A stretch of DNA of 64,000 nt from Planctomycetaceae bacterium (GTDB lineage Bacteria > Planctomycetota > Planctomycetia > Pirellulales > Pirellulaceae). The notes under the pieces were generated by a model. The model was given only the letters and a program-made list of their open reading frames with translations. It did not search any database and was not told the DNA's origin. The position numbers were made by a program, and so were the translations under genes. The DNA is taken from the NCBI GenBank assembly GCA_002723275.1, contig PBNZ01000002.1:410884-474883 (forward strand), written 5' to 3'. Shown in pieces: positions 17,650 to 25,873 of this stretch (position 1 is the first letter of the stretch; each line of letters begins with the position of its first letter).

Positions 17650-17936
17650 CGATTGCGACTGGCGGTGGCCAGTGCGAATGCCTGTGGCACGTGGTTGTCG
17701 CGGCTAAAATCTGGCATCACTTGTTTGTTTCAGCATTTACAGATCTATCGCATGGATCGATCGACGAGTGTTCTGCAATCCAGATTTGCAGAGAGATTGT
17801 TTCCAGGCGATCGGCTTCTTCCAATCAGCGATCCGACTCAGAGCACGAAGCGTAGCCGAGACGGAGCTCTACAATGAGACGCTCGATCACTCAATGATAG
17901 TGCGGCAGCTTTGTCCTTGAATTCAAAACGCGCTGG

Positions 17937-18617
17937 TTAGGGTTGAGGCAGTTCATGGCGACTCTCTTCGTCGTCTGGCCGTGGTTTTTTGTCGGTCGAC
18001 GGCGTCACTTTCTCAATGCGTTCTTGAACGGACATTTTTCCAGCACGAGCCCAGCGTCCCCAGACGCGTAAGTATTCCGGAACAACGATTTCTCCATCGC
18101 GATTTGTATCGAGCGCAGCGAAGACGTCCCTCGCAAGCGTTTCGCTATTCAGCTTCGGAATCGCGTGCTCGATAAATTCACCGGCCTGGATTTTTCCATC
18201 ATTGTCGTCATCCATATCTTGAATGATGGACTTCGCTTCATCGGTAATGATTCGATTCAGAATATATTCGGCCTGAGTGACAAAGCCATCTTTATCCGCG
18301 TCCGAGGCATTAAAGATTCCGAGACGCGATTGTGGTGTCAGGTAACGACCGTTCTTGATGTACTCTTCCTTGGAGTGTCGTAAGTCGCCGTCACGGTCGA
18401 ATCGACGAAACACTTTCGTGTAATTCAGTTGCTGTTCCAGAGTGAGACCCGTTTCCATTTTCGCGCCGAGTCTCTGCAGAATTACGGCTACTTCTGTGTC
18501 ACGAATTTTCAACTCTTTGGAGGATCCGATTTCCTGGGCGCTGGCATTCGTTTCCCCCAGCAACAAGTTACCCATGGCACATTGCAGAACGAAAGATATG
18601 GCCAATCCGAGTCGCAT
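17937..18617 (-). CDS. Secreted EF-hand calcium-binding protein
   Basis: 226 residues with a signal peptide (residues 1 to about 27, cleaved near ASA). Four EF-hand loops are visible: DRDGDLRHSKEE, DADKDGFVTQAE, DDDNDGKIQAGE and DTNRDGEIVVPE. All four carry Asp or Asn at the first, third and fifth loop positions and Glu at the twelfth. The C-terminus is charged and Pro-rich (TPSTDKKPRPDDEE). Such small EF-hand proteins are frequent in planctomycetes and presumably buffer or sense calcium in the periplasm or at the surface. No operon partner is evident. Confidence 0.85.
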   Translation of the reverse strand: MRLGLAISFVLQCAMGNLLLGETNASAQEIGSSKELKIRDTEVAVILQRLGAKMETGLTLEQQLNYTKVFRRFDRDGDLRHSKEEYIKNGRYLTPQSRLGIFNASDADKDGFVTQAEYILNRIITDEAKSIIQDMDDDNDGKIQAGEFIEHAIPKLNSETLARDVFAALDTNRDGEIVVPEYLRVWGRWARAGKMSVQERIEKVTPSTDKKPRPDDEESRHELPQP

Positions 18618-19037
18618 GTTGAAATCCTCTCTCGTTGAGATTTGCTGCGTGTCGCTGCAACTTGTTTTTCAAACGAGTTGGTTATGCAAAAAGCTGGAAA
18701 CCAAATAACTGATAATCGTTTAATTGGCATTGCTAATTTTGAACGCATACAGCTTCAAAAAATATTTCACGCATGAACAGCATATCTCTGAACGACGGGG
18801 CCCCGGGGTTGTTGAATATCGTACGACGATTTATCAACGGATCAATCCAGATTTCGAATTCCTTTTTCTGTCGTTTGGATTTTGTTTGTGATGCCAGGAG
18901 GGTTTGCGTAGAGTCATGGACCGAAATTAGAAGGTATGCCTTATCTCTTGAAGAGCTTTGGCGGAATCGATTCGTAACAGGTTGTCACGTCAAGACTGAT
19001 TGCAGTCTAAGGGGAACGAGACTGAGGCGAACTTTTA
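18618..19037. other. Intergenic gap, 420 bp
   Basis: The gap separates the EF-hand gene promoter side from a decayed dockerin gene. Open frames here are short and have no protein-like character. The right half may contain further decayed sequence of the dockerin gene, but I could not match it to the intact copies. Confidence 0.35.
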
Positions 19038-19333
19038 TTGACGGATTCTAGTATTACAAACGAGATTAAAGGCGGTTCACATGAGGGATTCATCTTTGCT
19101 CGTGTCGTTGACCTCGACGATCTCAAGATTCTCGTCGAAGATTATTTGCAATCAAAGATCGCTGATGCTGATCTGAATGGCGCGTTTAACTCGTCGGACT
19201 TCGTCTGTGTTTTCCGCGCAGGGAAATATGAAGATACCGTTGACGATAATCTTGATTGATCGGAAGGTGACTGGAATTGCGATGGCGATTTTACGACACG
19301 CGATATTGTTTTTGCATTTCAATTAGGATCTTA
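19038..19333 (+). pseudogene. Decayed dockerin-like gene remnant with an in-frame stop
   Basis: From a TTG at 19038 the frame reads DLDDLKILVED, then ADLNGAFNSSDFVCVFRAG and KYED, and meets TGA at 19257-19259. In the same frame the second repeat continues past the stop: GDWNCDGDFTTRDIVFAF, then QLGS and TAA (19331-19333). This is the linker plus the last two EF-hand loops of the dockerin module seen intact at 10.1, 49.0 and 59.1 kb. No signal peptide, sorting tail or upstream domains remain. In the following 280 bp another frame stays open for about 65 codons after a TAG near 19419 and may be the former C-terminal tail, less certainly. Confidence 0.7.
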
Positions 19334-19866
19334 AACCGCAGCGTTCAAGGCTTCAGAAACGGGGGTCGCAGCCAGTTTGATGCGTCTTCGCAAGCTGATG
19401 AGTTTGTCGAAAACGAGTAGATCGACCTGCTCAAGGCTGGCCAGCATCCGTCGAACGATTCGGAAACGGCGATCGAAACCTTATTTTCCCCGCCGAATCA
19501 TGAGATATTTGAATTTGATGAATTCAGCGAAATCTGGAATAAATCCAATCGTTTGAAGAAAACGGTTTCCAGCGAAAGTTTTTCGAAAGACTTTGGCCGA
19601 TTAAGACACATCATTTAAATGAAGATTTGATGTCTTGATTGTTCGGGACCAAGCGATACGCCTTCGAAGCTTCAGCGGACGAATCGACTGTTTTTTGCTA
19701 ATATGAAACGGGCGACGATGACGGGCAGTTGAACGAATTGAGTGCAGCCGCGTCCCCGGAATTATCTGCATCAGATTTTCTTTGCCGCATGAATAGGCGA
19801 TTGCACTCAGACGCTGTGATCAACCCGTAAATGCACTCCCGTCGGGACGATGGAATACCACGATCA
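19334..19866. other. Gap with possible further decay of the dockerin gene
   Basis: About 530 bp without an intact gene. One plus-strand frame reads QFDASSQADEFVENE, TAG, then an open run to about 19618 including AIETLFSPPNHEIFEF. This could be the lost C-terminus of the decayed dockerin gene. The promoter for the coiled-coil/cytochrome gene should lie towards the right end. Confidence 0.3.
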
Positions 19867-22590
19867 ATGACAACCACTTATCTCAAACTCGTCAAAGCAC
19901 TGCTGATTGCGTTCTTGATCCCGTTTTGGGTTGTTGGCATCACGCTTGATTCTTCGATGTCCGTCCGAGCCGCCGTTCAAGAAGAGGATGACGATCGGGA
20001 TCGCGAAGAGTTCGAGGAAGAAGAAGAGGAGTTCGACGAGGAAGAAGGCGAACATCTCGGTGAGCTTTTCGAAATCCGAGAGGAACTTGAGCGCGAACTC
20101 GAGGAAGTTGAATCATCGGCGGCAAGATTGAAGGAACGCATCTCGATGATTGATGAGTTCATTGAGAAGGTTAAAAGACGGTTTGTACTTGAAGAACAAG
20201 TTGAGCAAGCGGAAGAAGACGGCGACGATGCGCGTGCAGAAAAACTTGTGCGCGAAGTAGAACGGCTGGATGCCGAAATTGAAACTCGCGAGCGTATTTT
20301 GGAAATCGAGTATGAGCTTTTCGAAGTTGAAGAAGGGCTGCGGGAAGCACGCGAAGAAGACGATGAAGAAAGCATTGAACTGCATGAGGGATTGATCGAA
20401 GGCTTGCGTGAAGTTCAGGAGATTACCAAGAAACTAATCCCCGTCTATTTGAATGGCCCCGAGTCGGCTGAGGTGCGTTTGGAACAAGAACGCGTCAGGA
20501 TTACCACCAGGTTGGAAAAGATTTTTCATTCGCTTCGTGTTTTGGAAGAATTGCGCGAGGCTGAAGAAGAAGATGATGAGGAGCGGATTGAGGAACTCGA
20601 AGAGAAGCTGCGGGAATTGCGACGCGGTATCGACCAGCGAAACAGCGATTCAGCTCAGGAAGAGGATGACGAAGGAAACGCATCCGTCGAAATCCCTCAG
20701 CCCATTGTGGTCAACGAGCAAACGCTGTCGCCTTATGCCAACATGGATATCCAGCGCGATGTGGCTCCACTGCTCCGTAAGTACTGCGTTGATTGTCACG
20801 GGAACGATTCATCTTCAGGCGAATTGAATCTGGAAGAATTGCTCATCGAATCGCCAATCGTCAGGAGCCGAAAACAATGGATCAACGTGATCGAACAGAC
20901 GAAGAATCACGTGATGCCAACGGAAGATGGCCTACAACCTGATCGTGAAGATCGCAAGACGATCGTGTTGGCACTTCATCATGCCATTCACAATTTTGAT
21001 TACAGCGATATTCGCGATCCGGGATTTGAAGCAACGCGAAGATTGACGCACCGAGAGTACAGTAACACGGTTCGCGATCTTTTCGGAATTGAAATCGATG
21101 TGGTTGACCGTTTTCCTGACGACCTGACAGCGACCAGTGGCTTTGACAACAGCGCAAACTCGCTGTTCATACAACCGTTGCTTATGGAGCGGTATATTGG
21201 CATTGCGGAATACGTTGTGATGTCGGCTTTACCGTTGCAGCCCCAGGGTGCTGCGGAAGAGGCGGCTCGCAAACATTTTTTCAAGGATCGCCCAAGTTCG
21301 CCCGAAGAAGTCAAGCAAGCCGCAACCAGACTGCTTGAAAAATTTCTCTTGCGTGCTTTTCGGCGTCCATTCAAGCCGGGTGAAGTGCAACGCTACGTAC
21401 GGCCCGTCGTAGCCGCCGTGCAAAGTGGAACTGACTATGAATCGGCTATCCGATCGTCGTTGCAAACGATTTTGATATCGCCGAGTTTTTTGTTGCTGAC
21501 CGAATCGATACGTGGCACTGGGTCGGAACCTTACCGCGCAAGCGATTGGGAACTCGCAAGTCGCCTTTCGTACTTTTTATGGGCCTCGATGCCCGATGAT
21601 GAATTGTTCGAACTGGCAGCGGCGGGACGACTTCGTGATAACAACGTGTTAAGGCAGCAGGTCGATCGCATGATTAACGATCCCAAGGCCGATACGTTGG
21701 GTACAGTCTTCGCCTCACAATGGTTGGGGTCGCAACACTTGGGCGTTCGCATGAGATTAGATCCGATCGACAATCCGTGGTGCACGGAGTCGTTGATGAC
21801 AGCGATGCGCGATGAAACGTCGATGTTCTTCAATCACCTGGTGCGTCAAAATCGACCGATCACCGAGCTGATTAACGCTGACTATACCTTTCTCAATCAG
21901 GAACTCGCGAAGCTCTACAACATTCAGGGCGTTCAAGGCGCCAAAATGAGATTGGTAAAGCTCGAAGATACGAAACGTCGAGGCGGGATCTTCGGTCAAG
22001 GAAGCTTGCTGGCTGTGACGTCGGCACCCTATCGTACGAGTCCCGTAAGTCGTGGGCATTGGATTTTAGACAATGTGCTTGGTACGCCTCCGCCTCCACC
22101 ACCCCCGAATGTGAGTGAACTCCCTGAGGAAATTGAAGAAAATCGACGCCTTTCATTCCGGGAAAAACTTGAGCTGCATCGCAGTAAGCCAAACTGTTAC
22201 GCTTGCCACAGCCAAATGGATCCGCTCGGATTTAGCTTAGAGCAGTACGATTGGTTCGGCCGATATCGGACACGACGCGGACGACAAACCATTGATCCGA
22301 AGGGGCAGCTTCCAAATGGTACAGAATTCACCGGCTTGGCGGGATTGAAGCAGGTGATTGTGGAGCAAAGACGGGACGACCTCGTGCGCCAGATGTCGCA
22401 AAAAATGTTGTCCTATGCTCTTGGTCGACAACTAGAATACTACGATGAACCTGCGATTCGACAGATTGTCTCCAAGGTGATGGCTGAAAACGACCAAATG
22501 CAGACGCTGCTGCAGGAGGTTGTTCTCAGTTTCCCATTTCAATACAAGATGAATCGGCCAAGTCAGGTGGCCACAACGGAGAAACCATGA
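19867..22590 (+). CDS. Cytochrome c DUF1592-type protein with a long acidic coiled-coil N-terminus
   Basis: 907 residues from the ATG at 19867, where the signal peptide begins (MTTTYLKLVKALLIAFLIPF); an in-frame ATG at 19831 is an alternative. Residues about 37-275 are extremely Glu-rich heptad sequence (for example EEEEEEFDEEEGE), a long acidic coiled coil that other family members lack as far as I know. A planctomycete-type cytochrome follows, with CVDCH at 307-311, then DUF1587 (RRLTHREYSNTVRDLFG), DUF1595, DUF1592 (WELASRLSYFLWASMPDDEL), DUF1588 (CYACHSQMDPLGFSLEQYD, a second CxxCH) and DUF1585. It overlaps the DUF1552 gene by four bases, so the pair is co-translated. A periplasmic redox or degradative role is presumed; the function of the family is unproven. 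Confidence 0.88.
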   Translation: MTTTYLKLVKALLIAFLIPFWVVGITLDSSMSVRAAVQEEDDDRDREEFEEEEEEFDEEEGEHLGELFEIREELERELEEVESSAARLKERISMIDEFIEKVKRRFVLEEQVEQAEEDGDDARAEKLVREVERLDAEIETRERILEIEYELFEVEEGLREAREEDDEESIELHEGLIEGLREVQEITKKLIPVYLNGPESAEVRLEQERVRITTRLEKIFHSLRVLEELREAEEEDDEERIEELEEKLRELRRGIDQRNSDSAQEEDDEGNASVEIPQPIVVNEQTLSPYANMDIQRDVAPLLRKYCVDCHGNDSSSGELNLEELLIESPIVRSRKQWINVIEQTKNHVMPTEDGLQPDREDRKTIVLALHHAIHNFDYSDIRDPGFEATRRLTHREYSNTVRDLFGIEIDVVDRFPDDLTATSGFDNSANSLFIQPLLMERYIGIAEYVVMSALPLQPQGAAEEAARKHFFKDRPSSPEEVKQAATRLLEKFLLRAFRRPFKPGEVQRYVRPVVAAVQSGTDYESAIRSSLQTILISPSFLLLTESIRGTGSEPYRASDWELASRLSYFLWASMPDDELFELAAAGRLRDNNVLRQQVDRMINDPKADTLGTVFASQWLGSQHLGVRMRLDPIDNPWCTESLMTAMRDETSMFFNHLVRQNRPITELINADYTFLNQELAKLYNIQGVQGAKMRLVKLEDTKRRGGIFGQGSLLAVTSAPYRTSPVSRGHWILDNVLGTPPPPPPPNVSELPEEIEENRRLSFREKLELHRSKPNCYACHSQMDPLGFSLEQYDWFGRYRTRRGRQTIDPKGQLPNGTEFTGLAGLKQVIVEQRRDDLVRQMSQKMLSYALGRQLEYYDEPAIRQIVSKVMAENDQMQTLLQEVVLSFPFQYKMNRPSQVATTEKP

Positions 22591-23942
22591 GTTTTCACAG
22601 ACCGATTTCTCGGCGTACGATGCTTCGCGGTGCTGGCGCTGCGGTTTGCTTGCCGTTGCTTGATGTCATGGGATCGCAATCAGCGATCGGTGCGGCAAAA
22701 GCGGAAATGCCGGTCAGGTTGTGTTACCTCTATTTTCCCAATGGTGTTGCGGAAGGTGCTTGGAAGCCCGAAAAGGTCCAATCAGATAGTACGCTGTCGA
22801 GCTTGAATCGATGGATGAAACCGCTGGAGCCATTCAAATCCGACATCGTGATTCCACGGAAGATTTGGACGCCCCGTGGAAACGGTCATGGAGCGGGAAC
22901 GGCTACTTGGCTTACGGGCCACGGTTACGATGGAGAAAAAATTAACGCCGGTGGTGCGTCAGCGGATCAGATTGCCGCACGAGCTGTCGGAGACAAGACG
23001 TTGCTTCCCTCGCTCGAACTATCCACTCGTGGTGAAGGATTCTTTTCCAACAGTTTGGTCCGTAATACGATCTCGTGGTCAAACGAATCGACACCGGTTC
23101 CTCGAGAAACAGAGCCTCGCGTGATCTTTGATCGGATGTTTCGTATCGGCAACGGTGGATTATCCGATCGATCCGTTTTGGATGCTATCCTGGAAGACGC
23201 TCGCAGTTTGCGACATCGAATTAGCACGGATGACCATCGAAAGCTCGACGAATACCTCGAGTCCGTGCGTGCCGTTGAACGCAGGATTCAATTTGCGGAT
23301 CGCCAGGCTCGACGCGCGGCAGATAATCCAGAACTCACCAAGAGTTTGATTCGACCCAACGCTGGCATTCCCAAAGACTACGAAGAATACATGCGTCTGA
23401 TGCTCGATATGATCACGCTTGCCTATTGGGCTGATGCGACACGAGTTTCCACGTTTATGCTTGATCATGGGCAAAGTAACCGCTACTTCAATTTTGTTGA
23501 TGGAGTTCAGGGTACGTGGCACGCGTTATCCCATTGGAAAGACGCGTCCGGCGATACGGAAGACGATGACGGTATCACGTCATGGAGTTCCCCTGAGGTG
23601 AAACGCGATCAGTACAACCTGGTCACGGAGTGGCACCACCGCCAGATCGCCCATTTCCTGGGACGTCTGAAGAAGATCAAGGAAGCAGACGGAAGTTCGC
23701 TGTTGGATAATTCTGTCGTTGTCTATGGATCCAGCCTCGCCGACGGGCACGAGCACTCATCAAAGAACCTCCCGGTTCTTGTTGCCGGACGTGGAGGGGG
23801 GGCGATTCAATCGGGTCGTGAAATCCGGTTCCGTCGTGATACGAGCATGTCGAAATTGCATCTGTCACTGCTTCGAATGGTGGATCCGAAGATCGAAAGA
23901 TTCGGTGAAACAGAAGATGCGATGTCGGAACTCAACAGCTAA
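22587..23942 (+). CDS. DUF1552 protein, partner of the coiled-coil/cytochrome protein
   Basis: 451 residues. The ATG overlaps the upstream stop as ATGA. The N-terminus ISRRTMLRGAGAAVCLPLLD has a twin-arginine-like signal, then LCYLYFPNGVAEGAWKP, a segment typical of DUF1552 (related to the alkaline-phosphatase-like DUF1501 group). Conserved family blocks include HGAGTATWLTGH, SADQIAAR and SVVVYGSSLADGHEHSSK near the C-terminus. DUF1552 genes nearly always follow DUF1592-type cytochrome genes in planctomycetes and verrucomicrobia, and the four-base overlap supports a shared complex or pathway. The biochemical activity is unknown. A second such pair lies at 49.7-53.2 kb. Confidence 0.88.
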   Translation: MSFHRPISRRTMLRGAGAAVCLPLLDVMGSQSAIGAAKAEMPVRLCYLYFPNGVAEGAWKPEKVQSDSTLSSLNRWMKPLEPFKSDIVIPRKIWTPRGNGHGAGTATWLTGHGYDGEKINAGGASADQIAARAVGDKTLLPSLELSTRGEGFFSNSLVRNTISWSNESTPVPRETEPRVIFDRMFRIGNGGLSDRSVLDAILEDARSLRHRISTDDHRKLDEYLESVRAVERRIQFADRQARRAADNPELTKSLIRPNAGIPKDYEEYMRLMLDMITLAYWADATRVSTFMLDHGQSNRYFNFVDGVQGTWHALSHWKDASGDTEDDDGITSWSSPEVKRDQYNLVTEWHHRQIAHFLGRLKKIKEADGSSLLDNSVVVYGSSLADGHEHSSKNLPVLVAGRGGGAIQSGREIRFRRDTSMSKLHLSLLRMVDPKIERFGETEDAMSELNS

Positions 23943-24271
23943 TCCGGTAAGCGTGTATCAACTTAACGCGACGGCAACTTCATCGCTACATCGGCATCGT
24001 ACGCAGGATGAGTTCTTGTCCAAGAATTCGACCAACCCGTTACAAAAGTCAAACGCGCGATTGATCTAACACGATCAAGAATTGCCGCAGCTAAAGTGCC
24101 AGGTGCGGTGATCGTTTCTGTTGGCTGGACGACTCCAAAAGGAAAATGCGCTCTGCGACCGGAAGAACAGGTAAACCGCAGGCAGAGTTTTCCCAAGCTT
24201 GTCGGGCATCAGCTTAACTCATCAAGTCCATAGGAATCGTATTCATCGTAAGATGATTCAACACAAGATAT
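23943..24271. other. Intergenic gap, 329 bp
   Basis: Convergent genes flank this gap. No coding frame, strong hairpin or RNA gene was recognised on either strand. Confidence 0.4.
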
Positions 24272-25615
24272 TTACTCTTTTGCCGAGCCATCTTTCAAGA
24301 CTGCTTCTGCGAAGGGTGCGACTGCCTGCGCGTACCACTGGAGACCGTTGATGTTTGGGTGCCAGTCATGAGGCCTTAAATCCATTTTCTTCGGAGCGTC
24401 CAATTCAGCTTCTGTGTGCAAAAGAATGAATTCTTGATTCATTATCCGTTCAAGACTTTGCATGAGATTGCGATTCGGTCCCCACGTGATCGTTTTCGCC
24501 TGATCAATTTCACGTTTTTGTGGAAGGTAGACCAACATAATCGGGCAGCCGCTGTTTTGGAGTGACTCGATGTTGGTGACTAATTCGTCGTCTTCCGAGA
24601 AGTCTTCAAACGGAACCCGTGGCATCGCCGCTGCGGTTCTCTTTACCTTGCCATGGATGAGTCGAGAAAGGAGATGCGATTTGCGGAGCGAAAATGGTTG
24701 AAAGATTAATCCCATGACTCTTTCGTTCTCCTGCCTCAATAACGAATGTTGTTGTTTGACTGCGTCAAGCACACCGTGATCGGATGCTGTGGCTTCACCC
24801 GCCAATATTCGTTCACACCAGGATCTGTTAGCTTCTGGATTCACCAGGATCGTATCCGTGGCACCGGGATAATCCAAAAACTTGTCAGGCCGGTCGGAGA
24901 TCAAGTGTCGAGTGTATCCATTCCATCGAAAGTCCTTTCGCCACCATCTGCCGCGTGAGAAATCACGGCCAACTGCTGCAATGATGATCAGGTCTGGCTT
25001 GTGTTGTTCTACCTTTTCAGCCGCGAGCGCGAGCATCTGAGTGACACCGTAAGTCCCGCGTGCATAATTGAGCACTCCAACGGACCCGTCAACTCGGCGA
25101 TTCAATTTGCCTTCGAGAAGATCTGGCCAACTGCTTCCCATCTGGTTCCAGTGGGAAAACGAGTCTCCGAAAATTAGAACCTTATAATCTCGTTCCTCAT
25201 ATTCAGAAATCGTCGTTTTGCCACCTAATCCATCAGCGTTGGACTTTGAAATCGTCGTTCCAAAAACAACGTTTCCGTCCTTGATATAGCTATTCCAAAA
25301 GGTCATGTTCGGCTTGATTCGTTCGCCGTGTTTCTCGTCGAATTCGGTGTACACCTCTGAGGTAATGCGATACGAGTACGCTGCGGTCTGTTGTTGGTAG
25401 AGCAATACGATGCGATACGCACCTTCCAGACCAAAGAAACAAATCAGTAATACAGCAATGGACAAAGCAATCTTTGAGATAAATATCCCCTTTTTGGCAA
25501 AGGCAAGGATGACCAAAAGGATTGACGACGTCAGCACCAATATGAATTGTGTTCGGACAAGTCCCGTAGCCCCGCCGAGGCCGATTGCACTTGCCAACAC
25601 CGAAAACACAATCAC
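24272..25615 (-). CDS. Membrane-anchored SGNH/GDSL-like hydrolase
   Basis: About 447 residues from a GTG at 25615. The frame remains open upstream to about 25675 and would add a basic stretch (SHRIAKTSRRLLTL) before the first hydrophobic helix, so the true start may be upstream at a rare codon. Three hydrophobic segments lie in residues 1-75. The soluble part contains VLIFGDSFSHWNQMG, which fits block I of SGNH hydrolases (GDS), an IIAAVGRDFSRG segment in place of the usual GxND block, and a terminal DWHPNINGLQWYA that supplies the Asp-His pair (DxxH). It may act on O-acyl groups of a surface polysaccharide outside the membrane. The missing Asn-type block III leaves activity uncertain. Confidence 0.72.
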   Translation of the reverse strand: MIVFSVLASAIGLGGATGLVRTQFILVLTSSILLVILAFAKKGIFISKIALSIAVLLICFFGLEGAYRIVLLYQQQTAAYSYRITSEVYTEFDEKHGERIKPNMTFWNSYIKDGNVVFGTTISKSNADGLGGKTTISEYEERDYKVLIFGDSFSHWNQMGSSWPDLLEGKLNRRVDGSVGVLNYARGTYGVTQMLALAAEKVEQHKPDLIIIAAVGRDFSRGRWWRKDFRWNGYTRHLISDRPDKFLDYPGATDTILVNPEANRSWCERILAGEATASDHGVLDAVKQQHSLLRQENERVMGLIFQPFSLRKSHLLSRLIHGKVKRTAAAMPRVPFEDFSEDDELVTNIESLQNSGCPIMLVYLPQKREIDQAKTITWGPNRNLMQSLERIMNQEFILLHTEAELDAPKKMDLRPHDWHPNINGLQWYAQAVAPFAEAVLKDGSAKE

Positions 25616-25873
25616 AGCTACACAGACTAAGGTAAGCAGTCGTCGCGAGGTTTTTGCGATTCTGTGTGACTTAATCGCTTAGGTTGATCCGCTATTTTGC
25701 ACAGAGGTAACTCAGAATCAGAATGTAGCAGAAGGTCCGGACAAAAAAATATACACCAAAGGTATCGATCAACAGAGCTGCTCGAATGGATCTGAAAAGA
25801 AGGATTCAGCGAACAATCGATAATACCGGAATCTTCCCGAATTTGTGTTCGCTGAAAACCGAACATGAGTGGC

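Noticed and set aside
19977..20375. 132-codon minus-strand open frame very rich in Ser
   Set aside because: It mirrors the Glu-rich coiled-coil coding strand (GAA/GAG codons read as TTC/CTC on the other strand) and has no family resemblance.
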